Assembly: GCA_964016885.1 (NCBI GenBank) | Contig: OZ024743.1 | Span: 161,028,212-161,092,211, forward strand | DNA: 64,000 nt | DNA from: Eledone cirrhosa | Taxonomy: Eukaryota > Mollusca > Cephalopoda > Octopoda > Eledonidae | Reading direction: 5' to 3' | Made by a program: the position numbers and the translations under genes | Shown here: one piece after another, positions 22,261-33,460 of the stretch | Layout: each line of letters begins with the position of its first letter | Position numbering within the stretch: the first letter of the stretch is position 1 | The notes under the pieces: generated by a model | Database searches by the model: none | Seen by the model: the letters and a program-made list of their open reading frames with translations, nothing else | What the model was told of the DNA's origin: nothing

Positions 22261-24700
22261 TGTTTGGACAGCTTGAGGGGAAAGAAAGAGGCAACGACTT
22301 GATCCCTGAGGCGGAACAAACTAAAACATTCTGGAGAGGAATATGGGAGCAGGATGTTAGACATAATGACCAGGCAGTGTGGATTGAGACAGTACAGAAG
22401 GAGATCGGTGAACAGGCACACCAACAAACTGATTTGAGTATCACAGTTGAAACTCTTAAGGGGCAGGCCAAAAAACTAACCAACTGGAAATCACCAGGCC
22501 CAGATGGTGTGCAGGGGTATTGGATTAAAAATATAACATCCCTCCACCCGAAACTGACAACCATGTTCAATGACTGCTTGATGTCAGGTGAGGTACCAGA
22601 GTGGTTGACAAAAGGTACCACAGTTCTGATAATGAAAGACCGAATCAAGGGTAATGATATTACCAACTATAGACCTATCACATGTCTGTCCGTAATGTGG
22701 AAACTGTTGACGAGCATTGTGTCTGAGGAAATCTACCATCACCTCCACACAAACAACTTGTTACCGGACGAACAGAAAGGATGCCGAAAGAAGTCACGTG
22801 GTACAAAGGACCAGTTACTTATTGATAAGATGGTAATGGGGAATTGCAGGAGGAGACACACTGATCTTGCCATGGGATGGATAGACTACAGAAAGGCATT
22901 TGACATGGTGCCTCATTCTTGGATCACCAAAAGCCTGGAGTTCTTCAAGGTGGCAGATAACATCAGACAGTTGTTGGGCAAAAGTATGAGGTCCTGGGAA
23001 ACAGAGTTGACATCAACTGGAGAATCCTTGGGAAGCGTGAAGATCAAGAGAGGTATCTTCCAGGGAGATAGCCTGTCCCCTCTGTTGTTTGTCCTTGCCC
23101 TGATGCCCCTGACCAGTGTACTGCGAAAAGTGAGAGCAGGATACGGGTTGGGAAAGGAAGGGCTTACTATCAATCACCTCCTCTTCATGGACGATCTTAA
23201 GCTCTTCGGGAAGAGTGAGAAGGAGTTGCATGTGCTTGTTGACACTGTCCGTATTTTCAGCAGTGATATATGTATGCAGTTTGGTATTAGTAAGTGTGGA
23301 GTCATTGTGATGAGGAGGGGTAGGTTGAGCAGAAGTAACGGAATCCAGATACCAACAGGTGAGATGATAAAGGAAATTGACTCTGAGGAAGGATACAAGT
23401 ATTTGGGCGTTCTGGAGGCTGATGGCATAAAGAACAAAAAAAAAATGAAGGAATTGTTAAGAACTGAATACATTCGGAGAGTAAGGAGTGTATTGAAGTC
23501 ACATTTGAACAGCAGAAATGCCATAAGCGCAGTAAATTCCCGAGCTGTGTCTATTATTAGGTACAGTGCGGGAATTCTGAGATGGAATGTTGCTGAACAA
23601 AAAGAAATGGATAGGAAGACTAGGAAGCTATTGACTATCTACAACATGTTCCACAAGAGGAGTGATGTCGATAGACTCTACTTAAGGAGATCTGAGGGTG
23701 GAAGAGGTCTTATCAGCATAGAGGACTGTGTTCAGATGGAGAAAAACAACCTACACAAATACGTGACTGATAGTAAGGAGCCAATGCTCAGAACTGTACT
23801 GAAGGAGGGGACAATAGGCCAGGGGATGTCCAAGGAGGAAATAACATCAAGGAGAAAGAGCAGCCTTCAGGAAAAATCCCTTCATAGTACCTTCTTTGAG
23901 AAAACTGAATTCAGAGATCCACAGACATGGAACTGGTTGAAAAGAGGAGACCTTAAAAAGGCTACAGAAGGAATGTTAATGGCTGCGTAGGAGCAGGCCC
24001 TCAAAACGAAGTGGTTGAAACACCATATTTACAAGGAGGAAGCTAGCCCACTGTGCAGGATCTGTGGAGAGAGAGAGGAGACTGTGGCTCACATTGTATC
24101 CGAGTGTAAACACCTAGCCCATACCCACTATAAGGGCTGGAGACATGATGTGATGGGCAGGGTGATCCACTGGCACCTGTGCAAAGTAAACAATTTACCA
24201 CATTCTGAGAAATGGTATGAGCATAAGCTTGAGACGGTGATAGAGAACGATCAGGTGAAGGTGCTGTGGGATTTTAGGATACAGACGGACAAGAAACTGG
24301 AACACAATAGACCTGACCTGGTGGTTGTGGACAAAGAAAAAAGATCGTGTCTGATTGTGGATGTGGCCTGCCCATTCGACACGAGAGTGCAAGAGAAGGA
24401 GAGGGGGAAAATTAACCGATACCAGGACTTAAAGTGGGAATTAAAAAGGATTTGGAACTGCCATGAAGTCAAAGTGATCCCGATTGTCATAGGCGCACTG
24501 GGGACTATCTCCAAAAGTTTCCAGGGATGGTTAAAGAAAATCGGCCCCTTCACGCTTTTTGGAACGCTTCAAAAGGCATGCTTGCTGTGAACAGCAAGAA
24601 CCCTCCGATACGTCCTAAATATCTGAGGCTGCAGGTAGTGGCTTGATATTCATTCCAACGGACTTTCCAGTTAACTAACATCAATGACTGAGACTCAAGG
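22261..24700 (+). mobile_element. R2-superfamily-like element inserted in a TAA repeat, 5'-truncated
   Basis: The flanks identify the insertion. In LINE copy 1 the poly-A and (TAA)n tract at 18170-18240 is continuous, whereas in copy 2 the same tract is split: poly-A plus GTAATAATAAT ends at about 22260, and the TAA run resumes at about 24705, followed by the same downstream sequence. The inserted 2.4 kb begins inside the protein-coding region (FGQLEGKERGND), so it is 5'-truncated, as is typical of target-primed reverse transcription. Target duplications cannot be told from the TAA repeat. Confidence 0.88.
22262..24590 (+). pseudogene. R2-like RT / CCHC / restriction-like endonuclease ORF with one stop
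   Basis: The frame is open from the element start to 23987 and again from 23991 to 24590, divided only by TAG at 23988-23990. RT motifs: WKSPGPDGVQGYW, NYRPITCLSVMWK, MGWIDYRKAFDMVPHSW (A), KRGIFQGDSLSPLLF (B), HLLFMDDLKLF (C). After the TAG come a CCHC knuckle (CRICGEREETVAHIVSEC) and a PD-(D/E)XK endonuclease (RPDLVVVDK ... LIVDVACPFD), ending GALGTISKSFQGWL. The first 30 or so codons of the longer ORF (from 22176) only read the antisense of LINE copy 2. Without the TAG and the 5' truncation this would be a complete core. Clade: R2/R4/NeSL-like, not assigned further. Confidence 0.88.
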
Positions 24701-24706
24701 AATAAC

Positions 24707-24758
<52 letters not shown>

Positions 24759-25012
24759 GTACACTATTAATAATTATTAATGCACTCGCGCAATGCCTGT
24801 GCGTGACGAATATTTTTAAAGTGAGGAAAGACTGTGCACTGAGCCAATCCCACTCTCTGAGCGACAGTAGCTATAACCCGAAAAGAAGAAAAGATCAACA
24901 TCATCGGTAACTATTGAGCCGCAGGTTTTATGTCGGAGTTAACCCAGTTTCCTGAGATGCCTCCTCCTAGAAGAATGCCCTGACAAGGGCTAGGGGTTCT
25001 TCACTCCCAGTG
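24701..25012 (-). repeat. (TAA)n and 5' untranslated region of LINE copy 2, separated from its ORF by the R2-like insertion
   Basis: After the TAA run, the sequence from CACTATTAATAATTATTAATG to TTCTTCACTCCCAGTG closely matches 18240-18490. It is the 5' part of LINE copy 2 displaced by the insertion at 22261-24700. Confidence 0.88.
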
Positions 25013-25329
25013 GTTTAACTGCGCGATCGGGCATCCAGCCCGATTATTTCTATGTCCCCGCGCAAAAAAAAAAAAAAAATCACTTATTGACACTTATACG
25101 TACGACATACACACACGCGCATACATATGCGCGCACACAGCAACACTCATACATACAAACAAACACACACACGCTACTCTACTCACTTACACACACACAC
25201 CCATATATATATATATATATATATATATTACCGTCATTACTGATACAAGATTACAAGATTATGTCAACTGTTGACTTTCAAGAGTTTGTATAGTTGAAGC
25301 CGATCGTACTACAGTCCAGTATTATTATA
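25013..25329. other. Poly-A, CA and TA simple repeats
   Basis: A-tract at about 25066-25079, ACAC repeats near 25110-25200, (TA)n at 25204-25228. No gene seen. Confidence 0.7.
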
Positions 25330-25487
25330 ATTGCTTTACAGCATAGAGTTATGGCTCTCCACGCTCTGAGCTTAAATCCCGCCGAGGTCAACCTTGCCTT
25401 ACATCCCCACGGAGTCAACAAAAGAGAGTACCAGTGATGCGCTGGGCCAGTCGCTGGATCCGTGCCAAAAGCAGAAAAATTATTATT
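25330..25487 (+). mobile_element. tRNA-derived SINE, copy 3, diverged
   Basis: It shares the order of the two earlier SINEs: CTTAAATCCCGCCGAGGTC (degenerate B box and body), CCTTGCCTTACATCCCCACGG, GTACCAGTGATGCGCTGGG and an AAAATTATTATT tail. It is more mutated than copies 1 and 2, so older. No clear target duplication is visible. Confidence 0.75.
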
Positions 25488-25777
25488 AAAGTTGTTTTCT
25501 TAAGGTCCGGTCGCTGGTGATGGTGATAGCGGCGGCGGTAGTGGTGGTGGTGGCAGTTGATGTTGTTGTTGTGTTGTGTGCGTGTGTGTGTGTGTTTTGT
25601 TATTTTGATTTTTTTTTTTTTTTTTTAATCTTTTGATGCCGCTGTTGTTGTTGTTGTAAATGTTCATTTCAGTTCATTCTGAAGCTGTTGTTGCTGTAAA
25701 CATTAGTGCCGGTGTTGTTGTTGTAGATGTTGGGGTTGAAATCTGGTCGTTTGACTGAGTGATGTATATACACACAT

Positions 25778-25817
<40 letters not shown>

Positions 25818-26429
25818 TCAACAGAGAGTAGAGAGTTTGACAACAGGTCGATGACTTTAGTCTAGATAGGGTAATGACATGTGATGGTGGGGAGAGAGTG
25901 TAGACGTTATTGTGGTGGCGGGGGACAGTGCGATGTATCTAGTTCATTTGACCGTTTTCTTCTCTTTGCAAAATTTGAATTTTAGCCATGTTATATTGAG
26001 ATGTAAGTAAATGTCAAATGTAAAAATATAAATAAGGATTGCTCTGCTAAAATATACTAAAATATTTGTGTAACTTCCACAAACTTCTGTCGTGACATTC
26101 CCGAGTCCAGTGACCAACAAATTGTTGTATTTTGATGTTTCAGAATACAAAAATTAATTAAAAACTTGCCCCACGAAAAGACAGCGTGTGTTGTCCTATC
26201 TATAAGCTCCCTCATACATACATACATACATACATACATACATACATACATACATACATACATACATACATACATACATACATACATACATACATAAAAA
26301 TAATAATTATGTGCCAACAGCGACTATAAACCTTATATAATCAACTTTGTAAAATTTGCCTCAGCTGTAGGAAAGCAATTAGTGATTTATGTTAGTGAAT
26401 ATATGCATACGTATCAACATAACGAGTAT
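25488..26429. other. Low-complexity GGT/GTT, TA and CATA repeats
   Basis: 25520-25740 holds interrupted GGT, GTT and T tracts; 25786-25811 is TA; 26213-26296 is a nearly pure CATA run of about 20 units. No gene recognised between them. Confidence 0.7.
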
Positions 26430-26880
26430 TGGTGAAACATTCCCATCGAAAGAGTTGCCAAATGCAAACAAACCAGGCCTGATATAGTTGAGGAAAAGTA
26501 AAGACAAAATTATATTCAGCTATAGAGGCCAACTGCCTTGACGATGTGAACATGTCTCCTAAAAGCAGTGAGAAAGGGAATATTTCTATACAGATTATAA
26601 ATTCACATTTATGCCATTAATTATTTCTGCATTTGCCTATATTTAACTAAATTCCTGAGTGATAATCTGGAAAGTGTGGGGTTTTCAGGCAAAGAATTTG
26701 ACAAGTTAATATACTATTTACAAATACAGTCTGTATTTGTAATGTGTACGCCACTGATAATGGCCACAATAATAGTCGTTGGGGCACAAAAATTCCAAAT
26801 GTCAAATTTTTGCAATGTCTCTCAAATACAATCTGTGAGCGAAAAAGTAAAACAAAGTAAAAAGCACATGTAGCAATCAT
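26430..26880 (+). pseudogene. R2-like endonuclease remnant, highly decayed
   Basis: The reading EYW*NIPIERVAKCKQTRPD followed by IVEEK aligns with YWWNVPAKTPIKCRHNRPD and IMI of family B at 32.8 kb, including the RPD motif of the endonuclease. Downstream similarity fades among frameshifts. A duplicated ACAAATACAGTCTG-like block near 26720 is also visible. Confidence 0.45.
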
Positions 26881-26966
26881 TGTTTTCGATATGTGATTTC
26901 AAATGAAGTAGAAACAAGCTCCTCCCTTACAAGAAGAATTCAAATAATTAAAAACATATATATATA

Positions 26967-27373
26967 CATGGTGGCTGCCAACTCGTTTTCGAGTACGGCC
27001 ACTACTTTATATCCATGTAGGAGAACCCCTACCGAAGCGCTGAACGAGTGTGACTTTTAGTCCAGCCAGCGACTTGAAAACTCTGGTACAAACACTACAC
27101 TTGTGACAATTATTGACACATAGTGCAGGGCCCATGGTACCATGTGATGACAAGTGCAGAGAGAGATCTCCAGATATAAAGCAATGCCTATGCCGTGAAG
27201 CTTTTATAGTGAGAAAAGGCACTGCACAAAGCCAGTCCCACTCTCTTAACCAAGATGATATTTACCAAAAAGAAGAACAGGTCAACATCATTGGATACCA
27301 TCAGGGTTGCAGGTGTTATATCAGAGTTTTCCTTCTCCTAGAATTCTGCCTTGACAAAGGCTAAGGGGTCATC
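26967..27373 (-). mobile_element. Short non-autonomous LINE derivative, copy 2
   Basis: Nearly identical along its full length to 13361-13770, with only scattered substitutions and a one-base deletion in the finger region (TTTTTAG to TTTTAG), which shifts the frame of the finger. The same 3' hairpin (CTCG-TTTT-CGAG at 26982-26993) is followed by a TATG/TA tail. Two such similar copies with identical boundaries indicate a real transposing unit. Confidence 0.75.
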
Positions 27374-27639
27374 TCTCCCGGTGATTTTGGATGGCCATTG
27401 ACTCTTAAGAGCTCCTTTGCCCTTTGACAGGTTTTGTTTTTAGTCCTGCAGGATGTCCAAAGTCACCCTCCTCACCAAGAAACCTTGGTGGGGTTGCCAG
27501 TTTAGTCGCCAACGACCCGACCATGAGACAGGTTGTACTGGGATACATGTTACCAGTAGCACCAACTGGTGACCTGACATAAACATATATACATACATGC
27601 ATACATACATTCAAGGTGATCGCTTCATCTTTCCAGATG
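27374..27639. other. Unrecognised spacer
   Basis: The phrase GGTTGCCAGTTTAGTCGCC near 27495 looks like repeat sequence, but I do not recognise the family. CATA repeats lie at 27588-27610. Confidence 0.3.
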
Positions 27640-30180
27640 ACTGTCGTCTCTCTGTAAACCCGCAACACAGTTACCACTCGCAAACGTCCGTTCGTGACAT
27701 CTTAAGTGACATTTAAGTCCAGCTGCAAATTTGCACGGTCTTCAGCAAATGTGACAGCCAAACTATTTGCCCTAAATTGGATTGTTTGGGTCAATTTGTT
27801 GGGTGTCATCCTTATGTACTCTTGTATGCTTTTTAAGACCCGCAAATTGATTTGCAGATTTTTCTTCTGCACACCACACATGTTGTCTATCCTACTATTG
27901 GAGGGATAGTGCTGCATACAGTTGATCATTCATATGATTTTAGATGAGTCATGTATCCAGATTTAGAGAGAATTAGACGACCACACATTTCACATCTCTA
28001 GCTTCTTGTGTTCTTATAGAGGTTTATTGGATTTGAAATTAAATCTTCTTAGGTCAAATATTCTTTCTGTGGTTCTAACCTGCAATAGAACACTCTTCAC
28101 ATAGTTCTGGATTCATTCGTCAGCAGTACAGCAAGGAATATTGGGAATAGTATGGGATCTGGGATATCCCCAGGCATCAACTGGGATTTCATTGGACAAT
28201 TATCCATTAAAGACGACCCAAGCCATCATATCTCTGTGCAGCTGACAAACATATCAATAAACTTTGGTGGGCACCTTACTTTCCCTATTATTTTCCATAG
28301 CGTACGTTCTGTTCACTGTATCAAAGGCTTTTGTCAGTTCGACAAGAACGTGATACAGGGGATCCCGGTGCTCAATACATTTCTTCTGTATCTGCCTTCC
28401 AGAGAGTATATTACCAATCACCCGTCTACCAAATCTAGGAATGACTGTTGGTCAAATGTCTTCCATCAACCTATTCGACAACAATCTAGCAAGAACTTTG
28501 CCCACATATTCCAACAGAGTGAGAGCCACGGTAGCGATCGCAAATTACTTTTTCTCCTTTACCCTTGAACAAGGCCACCAAGATACCATCGATCCAATCA
28601 TGTGGTACAGGAGTGCATGTCCAGCACTATTTGACGAGATAGAATATCGTTTGGGTTTCATTCTTATTACCAACCTTTAGCAGTTCCACAGTGAGCACAT
28701 CTGATCCGGGTACTTGAGTCCCTGTCCAGCACTTTATGATGAGATGGAATATTGTTTGTTACGTTCTCATTACTTTTAACAGTTCCACAGGGAATCCATC
28801 TGATCCATGTGCTTTACCAGTGTTAATATGGTTGATAGCCAGGTTTACTTCATCATAAGTCGGCAACCAATCCATTCCTAATGTCATAACACATTGAGGA
28901 ATGCTATCTCTCACATCATGCTCAACTGACGATAGATTATCAAATTAATCAGTAAAGTGCATTTGCCAACGCTTCAGAATTTCCGCTGGTTCCTTAATGA
29001 TGGCAGTGTTCTCTTTGGACCTCATAGGAACAATAAACGTAGTTGTTAGGCCATATACTGCACACAAAAGACCATATAACAGTTTTGAATCCTTTGCGTC
29101 ATAAGCGGTTTGAATGTCTGAAGAGATACTCAACCACCAATTATTCTTAAGCCTTTTCAATTCACTCTCTAAGGCAAATTTACATTCTTTATATGTATTC
29201 TCAATAACAGGCTGGTTTACAGGGCACTCACCCCGAACTTTTTCATGAAGAGATTTTTTTTCTTTTCATCAGCTGGCTGATAGCTTGATCATTATCATCA
29301 AACCAGTCTTTATGTTTCTTTTTCACTCTGAACACAAGTTCTTCTGCTCCTGCTGCGTACACTTGATCCCTGAAGTTTTCCCACATTCAATCGATGTCAA
29401 GTTTATCAAGTCATTTATTTAAAGCCTCACCTACATCTGACTATTTTATCTTTCCAACGTCAATACGCTTCAGTGTTTTCATCCCATACATACGAATCCT
29501 TTTTCCAACACTTAACATAAACTTCCCGTACCATCTTATGCTCTGTGTTGCATTCTGAACTACGCATGACTTGCAGATAATACAAACACCATTCAAGTCG
29601 CATCTTCGAAATAATGTGAAATCAATCAAGTGGCCATCTTTGGACCTTGGGTGTATCCAGGTAACTTTATGTTTCGTTTGTTTGTGGAACAATGTGTCGC
29701 AAATAGCTACGTTGAGTTCTGAACAGAGCTCAAGTAGCTCCATACCATTAGCACTCATCTTTCCAATGCCGTAATGGCCACGTGTATCCCATGTATCATG
29801 ATCTCGTCCAGCTTGGGCACTATCAACTGGAGAGTTGGAGCATGAATTGCATAAACTGACCGAATTGTTTCAAATCGCCCGCATGCAAGTGGAATGCGCA
29901 GCTTCGTTATTCGGTCACTTGTTGTAGAGTTACACTCTAAACATTGTGCTAGAGTATTTCGAACTGCAACACCTACACCACCACCTTAATGTTCTCCCTT
30001 TGGTTTCACTCTTCAGAAAAGTGTAAAGCTTGATGATGCTTCAGACAGCTGATGACGTGTTTATGACAAGGTTGAAATATTTATATTCAGTCGTTTGTCT
30101 GGAGTTGCTTGTTACCAGACAATATTCAGCGTACTTTTTCTAGCACCTTCCTAGGAATTTGAGTTAGCAGTGTTCTCCCT
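27640..30180 (-). pseudogene. Decayed APE-RT-zinc-finger LINE, divergent relative of the 1181-aa element
   Basis: On the minus strand, in broken frames: LNINISTLS and TRHQLSEASSSFTLF (APE start, about 30.05 kb); KMSANGMELLELCSELN and VTWIHPRSKDGHLIDF (APE end); LKNNWWLSISSDIQTAYD (linker); ELTKAFDTVNRTY (RT motif A, about 28.3 kb); and two finger-like blocks, FAGLKKHTRVH and FAAGLKCHLRCH (27.70-27.90 kb). The RT region between about 28.15 kb and the fingers is largely lost, including the YxDD box. Order and finger content match the intact LINE, but sequence divergence is large, so it is an older subfamily. Confidence 0.72.
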
Positions 30181-30690
30181 AATAGGGCTACACAGAAGCC
30201 TCCATAGGAGTTTGCCACTGTCACAGGAAGACACAAGGGTGTTATGATAATACCTTAGCCGCCTATGTGCAGATTTGCAACTGTAGGCTTCCAACTTGTC
30301 AGGTCTGCACATGTATCTCCTCCATCGTCACAAGATTTTTAGCTGATACAGTGACAGATGAGATCATAACAGAGACAACACTATATCATTGGATTATAGT
30401 AACAAACGCTTGTACTATACGAGTACGACTCTAAGTTTCACTGATTACTGACTAGTGATAAGCCTAAGCTAGATGACAAGTAATCACATCTTCTGCGGGT
30501 TTTATCTCAGTGTCCCTCTTTTAAAAGGATACAGTAACAACAGCTCTGGGTCCTTCACTCCCTGTGGATTTTCTTATGTTCCCATCTGCGGCCACCACAA
30601 CGCTGATGAGCTGCAGCAGTTCAATTCTTTTCCTTATTCGTAGACCAAGGACTCTATCCAATTAAAAAATGTTGAATGTTGCATACATAC
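30181..30690 (-). other. Probable 5' untranslated region of the decayed LINE
   Basis: TGCGGGTTTTATCTCAGTGT and GGGTCCTTCACTCCCTGTGG (30.49-30.58 kb) resemble the ends of the 5' region of the intact LINE family. The rest is unrecognised. Confidence 0.4.
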
Positions 30691-30694
30691 ATAC

Positions 30695-31168
30695 ATGAGG
30701 TGGGATATGTTGAGATAGATGACACTAAAGAATACTGGTGGAACATCAAAATAAAAACTACCACCAAATTAAAGCACAACCGGTCTGATATTGTTGTTTG
30801 GGACCACATATTAAAAACATGCTCTGTTGTAGAGACCAACTGCTCACTTGATGTCAATGTTGTAAGAAAAATACAGGAGAAGGAGGGCATCTACGGACTA
30901 TTGATGAGGAGTTTGCAGATCCAATATCCAAGATACACCTTCAGCTTCATACCCATCATTATTGGAGCTACAGGTTATATACCAAGCCATTTGGACCAAA
31001 GTATAACTGAACTTGAATTTGTGAACAAAGAGCGCAGCTCCCTAATTCATAGAATACAAATGGCTGAATTAGCTGGCACCTTCAAAATTGCAAAACATTC
31101 TTTTCTTTTAAAGCCTTGCCACCAAGAAGGTGCCCGGTCAAAAATGTACTCGAAATTAAGAGAAATAG
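30695..31168 (+). pseudogene. R2-like endonuclease domain, family C, copy 2
   Basis: An open frame carries YVEIDDTKEYWWNIKIK, LKHNRSDIVVWDHILKT and SVVETNCSLDVNV, with FSFIPIIIGATGYIPSHL and KMYSKLREIETYIH at the end. This is the PD-(D/E)XK endonuclease and C terminus of an R2-like element; the RPD motif is RSD here and the catalytic EVSCP-type strand reads ETNCS, so activity is doubtful. Only the 3' end is present (5' truncation). It terminates in a CATA microsatellite. Confidence 0.7.
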
Positions 31169-31301
31169 AAACATACATACATACATACATACATACATAC
31201 ATACATACATACATACATACATACATACGTGCATACATACATACATACATACATACATACATACATACATACATACATACATACATACATACATACATAC
31301 A
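31169..31301. repeat. (CATA)n microsatellite
   Basis: About 33 CATA units with a single GTG interruption near 31229. The His-Thr-Tyr-Ile and Met-Tyr-Val-Cys ORFs across it are artefacts. Confidence 0.97.
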
Positions 31302-33337
31302 GTGAGAGGTAGCCTTGAGACTGAGATAGGAAAACTCCAAGATAAGAAAACACCAGGAAGAGACATGATTGTCGGCTACTGGTACAAAAAACGGATATGC
31401 TATCGGAGGTGTCTTACTGACCTCTACCAACATGTTCTTAAGGGAGATACACTTATACCAGAATGGTTGATATTAGCACAAACATTAATGGTCCCCAAGA
31501 AGGAAGACACCCACCTGGCAAAAAACTACCGACCCATTGCATGCCAGAACCTGATGTATAAGATGTATACAGCCTGCCTGAACCTATTCCTCCAAGATCA
31601 CTGTGAAAATAATAACATCATCACAGATGAACAAGCAGCTGGAAAGAAAGGGGTTTGGGGATGTGCTGAACAACTCCTAATCAACAAAACTGCGATGTCG
31701 GAGGTACGACAACTTAGGAGGAATATGACTACAGTCTGGATGGACTACAAGAAAGCTTTCGATTCTGTTCCCCACTCTTGGATGCTAGAGGCCCTCCAAC
31801 TTGCTAAAGTCCCAGACATTATTGTCAGAGCCATAGAGAGGCTGTCTTCTTCTTGGGCTACTACCCTAAGGTTAAAGACAGAAAGGGAGGACTCTATTTT
31901 CACTGATAAAATAAAATATTGCAGGGGTGTATTTCAGTGGGACAGTCTCTCTGTGATAATATGTTTGCTGTGCCTGTCCTAACACCAACGTTTGGAATAC
32001 TCAATTGGACGATAGACGAAATCCGAGCAGTTGATGTTGGAACTCAAAATATACTGAACAACAGCGGAAACTTCCACATCAACAGTGACAGAGACCGCCT
32101 TTACTTGAAACGTAAGCAGGGATGCAGAGGCCTAACAACAGTCCAGACAACATTTGAATATCGCATCATATCTCTCCGACAATATCTACGAACCTCGAAG
32201 CGTAGGAGCCCGTTTCTCGAGCAAGTCTATCAGCATTAAACAGATAAGATCATGAGAGTTGGGAAGGAACTCCTTGAGAGATATTCCCTGTGCGATAATC
32301 AAAACTCACACCCAGGGATGTCGCTCAGCAGTATCGCAGTGAATCCATGGATGAAAAACTGCATGCCTATCAGCAAAAAATCATGCATGGATATGTTGCC
32401 AGGAAGCTCCAGAGTGAGAGTAATATAGATAAGGAAAGTAGTCTATATTGGACCAACAACCGCTATATTGGCTCCCACTTTGAAGGATACGCTTTTGCAA
32501 TCCAGGAACAGGAGATTAGCACGAAATACCTGATTCACAAAAGAGATAGGGATGCAGGCAAAACACTTAGATGTGATAACAAGTGCAGACTCTGCAGAAC
32601 TAACATGGAGGATATCACTCATGTCATCAGCTGTGTCCAAAGATGTCATCGCGGTACTGTCTACCTATGAGACATGATGTAGTGACCAAAACACTGTACG
32701 ATGCAGTTCGTAAAAAAGATAGCCCCGATAATAAACACATTAAAAGCTACAACAATGTGGAAGACATCCATGTACATAATATGAAAGAGTACTGGTGGAA
32801 TGTTCCAGCAAAAACCCCAATAAAATGCAGGCATAACAGACCAGATATTATGATATAGGACAGAGAGAAGAAAACATACACAGTAGTGGAAATTAGCTGC
32901 CCAGCAGATGCCAATATAATATCAAAGATTAGTGAAAAGGAGAATATTTATGCAGAACTGATGAGAAATCTGCAGATACTCCACCCTGATTACACCTTCA
33001 GATTTATGCCTGTGATTATTGGGGTACTGGGATATGTTAGTAACTGCCTCAATACATATCTTGAGAAGCTAGACTTCACAGGAACAGAAAGAACACAACT
33101 AGTTAGGAAATTACAAGTACAATCCATTAATGGAACAGTAAAAATATGTAAAACTTTCCAAAAATTTTGCATCTAATAACTGCATATACACATGTACAGA
33201 TACAAAGCATATACACATGCACACATACAACTCAAAACATATATACACGCATACAATAACATCCATATCTACACATGCATGCATACATACATATCTACCT
33301 AGTTGATGTTGTGTAAATTCCAATGAGAGAGTCTTGG
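31302..33337 (+). mobile_element. R2-superfamily-like element, family B, second copy with internal deletion
   Basis: 5'-truncated copy starting directly at the CATA repeat. RT: PEWLILAQTLMVPKKED, NYRPIACQNLMYKMYT, VWMDYKKAFDSVPHSW (A), CRGVFQWDSLSV (B, with QG changed to QW). The sequence then jumps at about 31955 to VPVLTPTFGILNWT, so motif C and the palm end are deleted. Next come a CCHC knuckle (CDNKCRLCRTNMEDITHVISC), NRPDIMI*DREKK and TVVEISCPADANI (endonuclease), and the 3' UTR ending CAATGAGAGAGTCTTG. Stops and frameshifts (for example near 32237, 32640 and 32857) also disable it. Confidence 0.85.
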
Positions 33338-33414
33338 GTCTATGTTAGAAACCGACTCTCTCTCTCTCTATTGGTAAAACTTTGTGAAATTTTACAACCA
33401 GAAGAACATACATA

Positions 33415-33460
33415 CATGATGATGGCTGCAACTCGATTTCGAGTAATACCATCGCTTGAT
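33415..33460 (-). repeat. LINE-type 3' hairpin tail
   Basis: GATGGCTGCAACTCGATTTC and GAGTAATACC: stem CTCG/CGAG with loop ATTT at 33432-33443, beside a CATA repeat, as at 13.4, 13.8, 14.1 and 27.0 kb. Confidence 0.6.

Noticed and set aside
26213..26296. Telomere-like repeat
   Set aside because: The unit is CATA, not TTAGGG; an ordinary microsatellite.
30040..30075. CTGATGACGTG..GTTGAAAT near 30.05 kb
   Set aside because: It lies within the decayed APE coding region (antisense of TRHQLSEAS) and has no stem I or III; chance occurrence.
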